This document shows positions 43,766 through 52,449 of a stretch of DNA of 64,000 nt, piece by piece (position 1 is the first letter of the stretch; each line of letters opens with the position of its first letter). The stretch is from NCBI GenBank assembly GCA_963789025.1, contig CAWBIT010000005.1:620001-684000 (forward strand). Direction: 5' to 3'. A model generated the notes under the pieces. That model was given only the letters and a program-made list of their open reading frames with translations. It was not told the origin of the DNA and did not search any database. The position numbers were made by a program, and so were the translations under genes. Source of the stretch: AP-15 sp963789025. GTDB lineage: Bacteria > Pseudomonadota > Alphaproteobacteria > ATCC43930 > CGMCC-115725.

Positions 43766-46083
43766 GAGGAGCTTGCTGTGCATCCCGCCTCGCGCAGCAA
43801 CTGCAAGATCCGCGGCGGCGTGATCGGCATTTCGAAGATACCGACGCCAAACGGCGCCAGCGCATCCGAAACCGCGTTGAGTATCGCCGCCGGCGCGCCG
43901 ATCGTGCCGCCCTCGCCGACACCCTTGGCGCCGGTGACGCTCGCCTCGGTCAGGGTTTCCAAATGATGGATTTCGAACCCCGGAATTTCCGCCATCGTCG
44001 GCACGAGATAGTCGGCCAGCGAGCCGGTCAATATGTTGCCGCCGTCGTCATAAACTACCCTTTCGTAGAGCGCATTGGCGATGCCCTGGGCGACGCCGCC
44101 ATGGATCTGTCCCTCGACGATCATCGGGTTGATCAGACGGCCAGCGTCCTCGACGACCACGAACCGCTCGATTTTGACTTGGCCGGTGGCGAGATCAACC
44201 TCGACGATCGCAACATGGCAAGCGTTCGAGAAGGTGCCGTACGGGTCGTAAGTCGCGACCGCCGACAGTCCGGTTTCGGCGATCGCCGGAAAGCGGTGGC
44301 TCTGGTGATAGGCGGCGCGAGCCAATTGCCGCACCTCGACGCCGAGATCGGTGCCGCGCACGAAGGCGCGACCGTCGGAAATTTCGATGTCGGAGGCGGC
44401 CGCCTCCAATAGGTGGCTGGCGACCATTTGCAGGCGCTCGCGCAAGGTCGCTGCCGCGAGCTTGCAGGCGCCGCCGGCGATCACCAGCGAGCGGCTGGCG
44501 AAAGTGCCCCAGCCGTAAGGGGTGCGGTCGGTGTCGCCGGCGACGACCCGGATCTCTGCGGGCATGACGCCGACCTCGTCGGCGATCAATTGCGCCAAGG
44601 TTGTTTTCAGCCCCTGACCGTGCGGCGAGCTGCCGATCCGGGCTTCGAGAAAGCCTGAGGGGTCCATCGCCAGTTCGACCCGCTCGAAGCCCGGGGTGAT
44701 CACCATGCGCCGCACGGCAAAGGCGGGGCTGCCGGGGCCGGTGCGCTCGGCGAACACCGACATCCCGAGACCGAGCCAGCGCCCATCGGCGCGCGCCGTT
44801 TGCTGTCGCGCGCGGAATTGGGCGAAGTCGACAACCCGCGCCGCAGCCTCCATCGCCTCGCGATAGCTGCCGGCGTCCTGCACGACGCCGGTTACCGAGG
44901 TGTGAGGGAACTCGGCGGTCAGGTTACGGCGCCGGATTTCGAGGGCGTCGAGCCCGAGCCGGGCGGCCGCGCAATCCATCAGCCGCTCCATCGCCGCGGT
45001 GATGACGGGCCGCGAAACGCCGCGATAGGGCGCCATCGGGCAGGTGTTGCTGGCGACGGCGCGGGCCCGGGCGCGGTATTCGGGCACCCGGTAGGGACCG
45101 GGCATGTCCGCCAGCGCCATCAAGGGCTCGACCCCGCAGGTGGCCGGGAAATTCGAATAGGCGCCGACATTGCAGAGGACATCGGCGTCGATCGCCAGCA
45201 ACTTGCCGTCCGCATCGAACGCGCCGCGCAAATGGAGGCGCTGGTCGCGCGCATGAAACGAGGCGGTCAGATTTTCAAGCCGGTCCTCGATCCAGGCGAC
45301 GGTGCAGGCGAAACGCCGCGCCGCCCAGACCGCGACGATATATTCCGGGATCAGCGCCATTTTCTGGCCGAAGCCGCCGCCGACTTCCGGCGCGACGACG
45401 CGGAGTTCGGATTCGGCGATCCCCAGAACGTCGGCAATGCCGGTGCGCAACAGATGCGGCATTTGCGTCGACGCCGAGAGGGTGATTCGGCCGGTCGCCG
45501 GATCGAAAGCGGCGACGGCGCCGCGCGCCTCCATCGGCACCGCCGCTTGCCGGCCCGACGTGAACGTAAATTCGACTACCTCATGCGCCGCTGCGAGCGC
45601 AGCAACGACATCAGGGGTTTCGAAGCGCGCGTCGATCAACGTGTTCTGCGCAGCCATGTCGTGGACTAGCGGCGCGCCGGGTGCCAGCGCCTGGTCGAGC
45701 GTCACGACCGGCGTCTCGGCGGCGATCTCGATCGTGATCTGTTCGGCGAGATCCTCGGCCTCGGCGGCGGTGTCGGCGATCACCGCGGCGATCGGCTCGC
45801 CGACATAGGTGACGCGCTCACGGGCGAGGATCGGCTGCGCAACCGGCACATAATCGGGGCGATCGAGGCGCGGACAGATCGGTTTGACATCGCCGAGAAC
45901 AGCCGCAGTGATTATTGACACCTCTGGCGGGGCGTTTACGGCGAGGATGCGGCCGCGCGCCACGGGGCTGCGCACAAAGCGCAAGATGCGGGCGCCCTGC
46001 GCCAGGTCGGCGGTGTAGCGGCAGCGCCCTTGCAGCAGAACCGGGTCTTCGTAGCGCGGCAGTGGGCGCCCGACCCACCTCAC
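43720..46083 (-). CDS. Molybdenum hydroxylase large subunit (xanthine dehydrogenase/CoxL family), first copy
   Basis: 787 residues, GTG start overlapping the FAD-subunit stop (GTGA). Family landmarks: MRWVGRPLPRYEDPVLLQG, VVAPEVGGGFGQKMALIPEY, NTCPMAPYRGVSRPVITAAM, GSSPHGQGLKTTLAQLIADE and the catalytic-Glu segment TGAKGVGEGGTIGAPAAI. It shares the fold but little close identity with the second copy at 40806; the APYRG loop differs from GTYSAPGR there. The natural end is near LLREAGC, about ILQLLREAGC; the following residues (SSSLAPLAGRGSGSGAL) are translated from the REP-like palindrome, so the original stop seems to have been lost to the repeat. Confidence 0.92.
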   Translation of the reverse strand: MRWVGRPLPRYEDPVLLQGRCRYTADLAQGARILRFVRSPVARGRILAVNAPPEVSIITAAVLGDVKPICPRLDRPDYVPVAQPILARERVTYVGEPIAAVIADTAAEAEDLAEQITIEIAAETPVVTLDQALAPGAPLVHDMAAQNTLIDARFETPDVVAALAAAHEVVEFTFTSGRQAAVPMEARGAVAAFDPATGRITLSASTQMPHLLRTGIADVLGIAESELRVVAPEVGGGFGQKMALIPEYIVAVWAARRFACTVAWIEDRLENLTASFHARDQRLHLRGAFDADGKLLAIDADVLCNVGAYSNFPATCGVEPLMALADMPGPYRVPEYRARARAVASNTCPMAPYRGVSRPVITAAMERLMDCAAARLGLDALEIRRRNLTAEFPHTSVTGVVQDAGSYREAMEAAARVVDFAQFRARQQTARADGRWLGLGMSVFAERTGPGSPAFAVRRMVITPGFERVELAMDPSGFLEARIGSSPHGQGLKTTLAQLIADEVGVMPAEIRVVAGDTDRTPYGWGTFASRSLVIAGGACKLAAATLRERLQMVASHLLEAAASDIEISDGRAFVRGTDLGVEVRQLARAAYHQSHRFPAIAETGLSAVATYDPYGTFSNACHVAIVEVDLATGQVKIERFVVVEDAGRLINPMIVEGQIHGGVAQGIANALYERVVYDDGGNILTGSLADYLVPTMAEIPGFEIHHLETLTEASVTGAKGVGEGGTIGAPAAILNAVSDALAPFGVGIFEMPITPPRILQLLREAGCTASSSLAPLAGRGSGSGAL

Positions 46084-46826
46084 CGCGTCAATGCCTGGTT
46101 CAAGGTCCGCCCGACCATCGCCCGCACCAGGTCGCGGCGATATTCGGCGCTCGCGTGAATATCCTCCAACGGGTCGATCGTCTCGGCCGCAATGTTACCG
46201 GCCTCGCGGAGGATGCCCGGCCCGCCGTCGGTGCCAGTCAGTAGCGCCTCAGCTGCGGCAATGCGTGAGGGCCGGTCGGTGGCGCCTCCGACCCCAAGAC
46301 GCGCTTCCGCGATGTGGCCGTCTTCGAACCGCAGAAAGGCGGCGCACATTGCGAGCGCGAAATCGCCCGCCCGTCGGCTGAACTCGGCAAAGCCCGTCCG
46401 CCAGCCATCATCGAGCAACGGCAGGCGGATCTCGGTCAGGAGTTCGTCCGGCTCCAAAATCGTTGTGAGCGCGCCGACGAAATATTCGTTCGGTCGGACC
46501 TGGCGCTGCCCACGGCGGCTGACGATGACGAGCTCGGCATCGAGCGTGGCGGCGAGCAAGCACCATTCGGAGGCCGGATCGGCATGAGCAATGCTTCCGC
46601 AGAGAGTGCCGCGCGAGCGGATCGGAAGGTGCCCAATGTGACGCGCTAACTGCGGCAGAAACGCGGAGAGCGCACCACGGCTGACGGGTGCCTCGAAACG
46701 GGCGTGCCGGGCAAGCGCGCCAATGCGCAATTCGCCCCCGTCCTCCTGCACGTAATCGAGCGCATCGATGCGATTGATGTCGATGAGGCTCGCGGGGCGA
46801 GCGAGCCGAAAATTCATCGCCGGCAC
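46080..46826 (-). CDS. Molybdenum hydroxylase FAD-binding subunit (CoxM-like), 5' end disturbed
   Basis: The listed frame gives 248 residues from GTG 46826: NFRLARPASLIDINRIDALD, then the FAD contacts GTLCGSIAHADPASEWCLLA and FSRRAGDFALAMCAAFLRFE, and the C-terminal CO_deh_flav_C domain. Family members are about 280-290 residues. The missing front is present upstream in the same frame: TVDDALDLLATHGQDGKILA and the FAD loop AGGQSLVPAMNF. That frame has no ATG and meets a TAG at 46962-46964. The only nearby ATG (46953) is one base out of phase. A single-base change in the first codons probably broke the start, unless a non-standard start is used. Confidence 0.88.
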   Translation of the reverse strand: MPAMNFRLARPASLIDINRIDALDYVQEDGGELRIGALARHARFEAPVSRGALSAFLPQLARHIGHLPIRSRGTLCGSIAHADPASEWCLLAATLDAELVIVSRRGQRQVRPNEYFVGALTTILEPDELLTEIRLPLLDDGWRTGFAEFSRRAGDFALAMCAAFLRFEDGHIAEARLGVGGATDRPSRIAAAEALLTGTDGGPGILREAGNIAAETIDPLEDIHASAEYRRDLVRAMVGRTLNQALTR

Positions 46827-46984
46827 AAGGCTCTGCCCGCCAGCAAGGATCTTTCCGTCCTGGCCATGCGTGGCGAGGAGATCGAGCGCATCGTCAACGG
46901 TGTGGGGCGCAAAATATCTAAACGAGACGGGTTGTGACGGCCGGCCGGTCCATTTTTCTGGCTAAGTGAGGGAGGAGATCTGCG

Positions 46985-47635
46985 ATGACCCGGTTCATCC
47001 CGTCAAGACGGATACTATTGGTCGGCGGCGCCGCAGCATAGTGCACTGAGTCAAACAGATGGTACAGGGCAGGCGGTCGAGTTTGGCGAGTATGGCCTCG
47101 GTGGATTTGGTCCAGACAAAAGGTTTGGGGCTGACATTGTGCTCTTCTCGTCAATCGACAGCACCACGGCATGTGCCGGCGGGTCGATATAGAGCCCGAC
47201 GATATCAGTCAGCTTGGTGGCAAAGCTGGGATCGCGCGAGCGCTTGAAGGTGCGCAGCCGGTGCGGCTGCAGTTTGTGCGCCCGCCAGATGCGCTGCACG
47301 GAACCCACCGAAATGCCGATGGCCTTGGCCATCGCCCGGCCGGTCCAGTGCGTCGCCTGGTGCGGCGGCTCGGTGCACGTCAACGCCACCACCTGCGCCG
47401 TGGTTTCTGCCGCCAACGGCGCTTTGCCGGGTTTGCGGGTCTTGTCGCGCAATAGACCCTCGACCCCGCTCTCGGCAAAGCGCTGTTGCCAACGCCACAC
47501 CGTCGGCCGGCTGACGCCGACGCTCTGCGCCACCCGCTGCGCCGATGCTCGATCCGCCGAGGCGAGCACGATGCGTACCCGCTCGACATGCTTGCCCGGC
47601 CGGTTGCGGTCGGCCGCGATCGCCGCCAATTGCTC
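46985..47635 (-). mobile_element. IS630-type transposase remnant, internally deleted
   Basis: The helix-turn-helix half is present: REQLAAIAADRNRPGKHVER, RVAQSVGVSRPTVWRWQQRF and GLLRDKTRKPGKAPLAAETT. It continues through HWTGRAMAKAIGISVGSVQR to the first catalytic Asp in HAVVLSIDEKS. After that the frame breaks, and only a C-terminal scrap (PFVWTKSTEAILAKLDRLP, another frame) is left. The second Asp (LDNYATH in relatives) and the final Glu are gone. It joins a sterol-desaturase fragment at its 5' side. It is a relative of the degraded copy at 49469-50170. Confidence 0.82.
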
Positions 47636-47790
47636 GCGCACCGAGGTCGTCACGTCGACATCGGGATCCGAGTGATGCAGCGCGTGAAGGCGCCACAAAA
47701 ACGGCCAAGATTTCAAACGACGGCTGGCCCGGGCGGAAATCACGGTGTCGGCGGTACACCCCGCCGATCGAGAGGCAGCAAGCCACCGAC
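47636..47790 (-). pseudogene. Fragment of a fatty-acid hydroxylase/sterol desaturase gene fused to IS630
   Basis: SWPFLWRLHALHHSDPDVDV is the hallmark HxxHH region of the fatty-acid hydroxylase superfamily, whose His ligands bind a di-iron centre. It is followed at once, in frame, by the transposase (TTSVR joined to EQLAAI). Nothing of the N-terminal membrane helices or of the later His box is visible. It is a scrap left when the IS or a deletion cut the gene. Confidence 0.6.
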
Positions 47791-47877
47791 GACAGCTCCG
47801 CACGTCTGCCACGATCTGCGAGTTTATTCGCCCGCCAAGCCTGGCGAATTCAGAGTTTCGGAACACGCGGGACACGC

Positions 47878-48423
47878 TCAAGCGCGCGCAAGGGCCGGTG
47901 GAATTTGGGCTCTGTCCTCTGATTTGATCGCCGCCCGAGCTAAATCCTCCATAGCGACGCAAAATGCCCACAGCTCAGCCACAGAAGCTTTGGCGAAGTT
48001 TGGTTGAACGCCTTTGTGGATAATATCATCCGCAATAATATCCGCCATCCGCTGGATTTTTGCCCTGACGCCGTTGATCCAGATCGCGATGCGTGAGCCG
48101 CGTGCTTGCAGCGATGCACGAAGAGCGATCCCCAGCGCAGCCTCGAGCTGCGGCCGGAAGGTGTCCGTCGGCGCAAAGACGAAGGCGGCAAGGACCAGAT
48201 TAAAGGATCCAGATCTCTTTGGCAGCGCTGCGACGAAGGCTCGGGCCTCATCAGCCGTCCGTAACGCTTCCGAATCCGGGATCGCAGCAAGCTCGGCGGC
48301 CGCATCTTCGCCAATGTGCAGCCTCTTGGCCTGCGCCGGATCCAGCCCCATGAGCAAGAACCGCTTCAAAACAGCGATACCGAGAGCACTCCGCTGAACA
48401 GTGCTCATCTTCGGAATACCCAA
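47878..48423 (-). CDS. Hypothetical protein in phage-derived region
   Basis: 181 residues, no family recognised. The start MGIPKMSTVQRSALGIAVL and the pattern ALPKRSGSFNLVLAAFVFAP, RPQLEAALGIALRASLQ look like a mostly helical cytosolic protein with no signal peptide or membrane helix. The alternative start is ATG 48408 (MSTVQRSAL). It ends inside the long IS-fused frame on the same strand. It lies next to the terminase-small-like gene, so a phage or mobile-element origin is likely. Confidence 0.5.
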   Translation of the reverse strand: MGIPKMSTVQRSALGIAVLKRFLLMGLDPAQAKRLHIGEDAAAELAAIPDSEALRTADEARAFVAALPKRSGSFNLVLAAFVFAPTDTFRPQLEAALGIALRASLQARGSRIAIWINGVRAKIQRMADIIADDIIHKGVQPNFAKASVAELWAFCVAMEDLARAAIKSEDRAQIPPALARA

Positions 48424-48523
48424 GGAACATTACAGGCTTGATCTGCGCACGACCCGCAACCGAACGAGGCGTTCGCGTTCTAACGACCGGCTGATCATTC
48501 CACCGCTTTCACCGGCCAAGAAT

Positions 48524-49141
48524 TCAATCGCGTTTGATCGGCCGCCCGCGATCTAAGCTAACAACCGTAGATTGAGGGCTTGTCACATTAATTCTAGTTT
48601 CAACAGCTTGTAGCCTTTCGTGAAACTCGGTTGCCTCTATCGCCCTCATGCAAGTCTCGACCAGCTTCGACAGGTTAGCTGCTTCGCCCGGCGTAATCTC
48701 GCCGGCGGCGACGGCGGCCGCGATTGAGATCATCGCGGCGGCGGCATCGGCCGCCGAGTGCAGGACCGGTAATTGGAAGGGCACCGGTCGCTCACGTCGA
48801 GGTGGCCGGTGTGCTTTTAACAGCGCTAGGAGTAGGTTATCCGAGTAGCGCCGGATGGTGATCGGTTGACCCTCACCATCGCGAACAAGTTTGCCGCCGC
48901 TGACGAGAGGTTCTGGCACGCCCTCCAAAGCGCGTCTTCTGGCCTCATCCTCAAGCCGATCGACGGCGATTTCCTCAGCATCCTGCCACGCGCTGGCAAA
49001 GGTTGGGTCGGCCTTCCGGAGCTCGTAAACGCGGGTTCGGCTCGTCCCTGCGACAGAGGCCGCGGTGGACACACTTCCAGTGTCAGCAAGCTCCTCCAAA
49101 AACCGCTCCTGCAGCTTTTTGGTTAACTTTAATTTTCTCAT
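48524..49141 (-). CDS. Phage terminase small subunit-like helix-turn-helix protein
   Basis: 205 residues from ATG 49141, which follows ACGGAGGACGGTCCT; the frame extends to 49327 without conserved pattern. The N-terminus is a helix-turn-helix (LEELADTGSVSTAASVAGTS then RTRVYELRKADPTFASAWQD), then AVDRLEDEARRRALEGVPEP and YSDNLLLALLKAHRP. This order is common in phage terminase small subunits, which recognise packaging sites. Most such proteins end soon after the KAHRP part; here 85 more Ala/Glu-rich residues follow. No large terminase is present, so it is an orphan. Confidence 0.7.
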   Translation of the reverse strand: MRKLKLTKKLQERFLEELADTGSVSTAASVAGTSRTRVYELRKADPTFASAWQDAEEIAVDRLEDEARRRALEGVPEPLVSGGKLVRDGEGQPITIRRYSDNLLLALLKAHRPPRRERPVPFQLPVLHSAADAAAAMISIAAAVAAGEITPGEAANLSKLVETCMRAIEATEFHERLQAVETRINVTSPQSTVVSLDRGRPIKRD

Positions 49142-49468
49142 AGGACCGTCCTCCGTAGACCGTTGATTCCCTTGCGCCACAAAGCGAACAGGGTCGGCAC
49201 CAAAACGCGGCGCCAGATGATACATCGTCCTTGTTAACCAAATGTTAAATGTCCGTCTTCGTGCACTGACTGTGCCAGCGGTGAAGCGGTTTGGTTCTGG
49301 AGAAATTGGAAGGCCAGCGTATTTCAACTCGCTCAGTACGGGGGGTTAAGTTCCCAGAACGGAGGCGGATCTGCTTAGATACATTCAGACAATTCACACA
49401 CGCGTCGGGATATGCGATACTGGCGATGGCCTGGGGGATGGGGCCATGGCACAACAGGATGCGTGGTA

Positions 49469-50170
49469 TTGAGCGCAGCGGAGCGCGAGCAGTTGGCGGC
49501 GATCGTGGCCGACTGCAACCGGCCGCGCAAACATGGGGAGCGGGCGCCGCATCGTGCTTGCCTCGGCAGATCGGCACTCGGCGCAGCAGGTGGCGCAAAC
49601 GCATCGGCGTCAGCCGGCCGACGGTGTGGCGGTGGCAACAACGCTTCGCCGAGAGCGGGGTCGAGGGTTTATTGCCCGACAAGACCCGCAAGCCCCGGCA
49701 AGGCGCCGACCGCGGCGGAAGCCACGGCGCGGGTGGTGGCATTGACCCCCGCTTTCGCGAGGGCAGCTTTGCGCCGCACCGCCGCATCAGGCGACCCACT
49801 GGACCGGCCAGGCGATGGCCAAAGCCATCGGCATCTCGCTGGGTTCGGGGCAGCGGATCTGTTGGGGCGTAACAAACTGCAGTCGCACCGCCTGCCCACC
49901 TTCAAGCGCTCGCACGACCCCAGTTTCATCGCCAAGCCAGCCAGGACTGCCGATCAAGCCCGGGCGCTGCCAAACCATGAAGCACGATTACAAGCGGCAC
50001 GGCACGACCACGCTATTCGCCACACTCAGCGTGCTCGACGGCACCGTGATTGGCGGTTGCATGCAGCGCCCACCGCCACACCGAATTCATCCGCTTTCTC
50101 AAGGCCATCGAGCGCGAGGTCCCCGGCCGGCAAGATAATCCACACGGTGCTTGACAACTACGCCACGCCG
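49469..50170 (+). mobile_element. IS630-type transposase relic, heavily frameshifted
   Basis: Pieces of the transposase related to that at 46985 appear in successive frames: LSAAEREQLAAIVADCNRPR, then SRPTVWRWQQ-like sequence, VVALT, and DYKRHGTTTLFATLSVLDGT followed by IIHTVLDNYAT in another frame. The region around the first catalytic Asp has been deleted (SFIAKPARTADQ). A reversed 22-bp copy of the hairpin insertion lies at 49747-49768. At least four frame changes make it non-functional. The exact ends are unclear. Confidence 0.8.
49747..49768 (-). repeat. 22-bp hairpin insertion, copy 2 (reversed, inside IS630 relic)
   Basis: On the minus strand it has the same core GCCCTCGCGAAAGCGGG as the copies at 33520 and 50892, with one C less before it. 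Comparison with the paralogous transposase at 46985-47635 shows GTGGCATTGAC followed directly by the next conserved part, so this piece is extra. Confidence 0.75.
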
Positions 50171-50314
50171 GCAGGCCGAACAGCAAAAAGAGAGATAGGT
50201 CGAGCCGCAGCTGCGGCGGCGCAGAAAGTGAACGCTTATCCGCGGTCTACGCTGTGCGGAAGTGTGATCCTATTTGGCGTCACCACGACGCATTTGCCTA
50301 CACGGTTAACGATA

Positions 50315-51636
50315 ACTAGTACAAAGATTCCAAAATATCAATATGTTGGGGTTAATTTTTCCATTTTAGCGAGATGTGGTAAGAGGAGGTCTGGGGATTG
50401 GATTGGGGGATCCAATGGTAGCACCTCGTCGAGTGATCGCGCTGCCGACTGATGCGGATCAGCGGCAACGTTTGGTGGAGATTTCTCGGTCTCGGACCGA
50501 GCCCACGAGCCGTGTCGAACGGGCGCGGATTATTCTCGCCTATTTGGAGGACCCGTCGGCTTATGCAGTAGGGCGCACGATTGGGGTGACGCAGCAGACA
50601 GTGACACGCTGCCTGGAGCGAGCGGCGGAGCTGGGGGTGATCGAGGCACTGGATGATCGGCCGCGTGCGGGACGCGATCGCGTCATCACGGCCGAGGCGA
50701 AGACCTGGCTGGTGGCGTTGGCGTGCCGGAAGGCCAAGGAGTTGGGTTATCCCCACGAGCTGTGGACGACCCGGCTGCTCGCCGCGCATGCCCGTCAACA
50801 TGGACCATCCGCCGGGCATCCGAGCCTGGCGAAGCTGGCCCAAGGAACGGTCTGCAAAATATTGGCCGAGCAAGAAGTCAAGCCGCACAAAAGCCTGCCC
50901 TCGCGAAAGCGGGGGTTCGCTACTACCTGGAGCAGCGCGATCCGGAGTTCGAGCCCAAGATGGCCGAAATCCTCTGTGTCTACCGGCAAGTGGCGATGAT
51001 GCGTTGCCAAGCTGAAAGTGGAGAGAGCCAAGGCCAAGACAGCGATGGCGGGAGCCTCGCCATCGTCTCTTACGACGAGAAACCAGGGATTCAGGCGATC
51101 GCTACGACCGCGCCAGATCGCCCGCCACTTCCCGGCGTTAGCCCGACCGTGATGCGCGATCACGAATACAAGCGCTGCGGCACCCTGACCCTGATGGCGG
51201 GTATCGATCTGCTCACCGGTCACGTCCATGCCCTGGTCAAGGAACGCCACCGCAGCCGCGAATTCATCGAGTTTCTCAAGCTCCTCGACACGGTCTACCC
51301 CGCCGATACCGCGATCGAGGTCATTCTCGACAACCATTCCGCCCATGTCTCGCGCGAGACCACGAGCTGGCTTGCCGTGCAACCCATTGGCCGCTTTACG
51401 TTCACCTTCACGCCGACACATGGGTCATGGCTCAATCTCATCGAGGGCTTCTTCTCCAAGCTGGCGCGTTCGGTGCTCCGCCACATCCGTGTTGCTTCCA
51501 AACACGAACTCAGGGAACGCCTACTGGCCTTCATCAGCGATATCAATCGCGAGCCAGTCGTCCACACTTGGCACTACAAAATCGACGACGCTGCATGATC
51601 CCGATAGGTACGTTATTTTGGAAACATCGTACTAGT
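50315..51636 (+). mobile_element. IS630-family insertion sequence with terminal inverted repeats, transposase interrupted by a 23-bp insertion
   Basis: The ends are inverted copies: ACTAGTACAAAGATTCCAAA on the left and, read from the right, ACTAGTACGATGTTTCCAAA (25 bp, about four mismatches). The outermost bases are uncertain, since IS630 elements duplicate a TA target. One transposase of about 390 residues spans 50415-51598. It has RRVIALPTDADQRQRLVEIS, GVTQQTVTRCLERAAELGVI, and the DDE residues in IVSYDEKPGIQAI, EVILDNHSAH and THGSWLNLIEGFFSKLARS. A 23-bp insertion at 50892-50914 splits PHK from VRYYLEQRDPEFE and changes the frame. Removing it would restore a complete product. Confidence 0.88.
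50892..50914 (+). repeat. 23-bp hairpin insertion, copy 3 (inside complete IS630)
   Basis: It is identical to the copy at 33520-33542. It is flanked by CAC-AAA on the left and GTT-CGC on the right; without it the frame reads PHK-VRYYLEQRD, as in other members of the family. Confidence 0.88.
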
Positions 51637-51961
51637 AATGCGGGAAATGTGATCGAAGCGTCGCGTCGAACCAGCGTCGCGAAGCTGCTATTCGTTGGCT
51701 CCTGTGGAATTTATCCGCGTCTCGCACCGCAACCCATTGCCGGAAAGCTGCTTGCCGACCGGCCCGATCGAGCCGACGATTAGAACAACCAAGCATATCG
51801 CGACACTACTCCGCCACACCCGCGAGGTATCGGTATCGCGCGGATCGAATCCGTTGAACCTTAATATAGTATTTGCTTCAGAGATCATGATTTTTTGATT
51901 GACGACACGACGCTTTTTGTAAATAATTCTCTCGAGATATACGGGCTACGGAGAGAATGCG
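51637..51961. other. Intergenic region after IS630, no gene recognised
   Basis: About 325 bases. The last 70 are AT-rich (around 51890-51940), a likely place for the promoter of the phage-type genes that follow. No conserved frame was seen. Confidence 0.5.
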
Positions 51962-52237
51962 ATGGGCCCACTTGATGATAGCGAGGCGAATATACTTCGA
52001 CGCGGAGATCCCCAGCCGCGACAAATCACTTGCCCCATTCTCTCGTTAAACGAGGCATGGTTGCATACGCTCGACAGGTGCGTCCCCGACAGCCCCATGA
52101 GCGAGGTAATCCTTCCTCTGATGCGCAACTGCTTTTTTGGCGGAGCAATGCATGCGGTTCTTTTGCTGCAAAAGGGTCATGGTGATGAGCTAGCTTCCGA
52201 TATTACTGACTTTTTTACCGACCAGCCGCAGTCGTGA
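51962..52237 (+). CDS. Small hypothetical phage-region protein
   Basis: 91 residues from ATG 51962, which follows GGAGAGAATGCG. The product (MGPLDDSEANILRRGDPQ, SEVILPLMRNCFFGGAMHAV) has no known family and no signal peptide. It is upstream of the ERF gene on the same strand with about 210 bases between. Its start context and AT-rich leader make it a plausible phage early gene. Confidence 0.5.
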   Translation: MGPLDDSEANILRRGDPQPRQITCPILSLNEAWLHTLDRCVPDSPMSEVILPLMRNCFFGGAMHAVLLLQKGHGDELASDITDFFTDQPQS

Positions 52238-52449
52238 ATTACGAAGTCTGATATAGGCCTGCATCATCTCGATTAGGATGGTTGAGAAAACGATTTAGTG
52301 CGATCCCGAAAATCCGCCTGCAAGAGTAGCCTTCGCGAGGACTGGGAGTGCTCAACCAGCACCACGCCTGGCCCGGTAAGAGGATCCCGAAGTGCGCCAG
52401 CCTCAAACGCGGGGCGATGCTGAGCCCGAGTCGGAAAGGAGGAATTCTG

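Noticed and set aside
43610..43770. Repeated palindromes as a CRISPR array
   Set aside because: There are only two copies, inverted to each other, with no regular spacers and no cas genes; they are REP-like units.
40806..46826. Annotation as an aerobic CO dehydrogenase (coxMSL)
   Set aside because: Neither large subunit has the Cys-containing active-site loop of form I CoxL, and both loops differ from the usual form II motif; kept as a general molybdenum hydroxylase.
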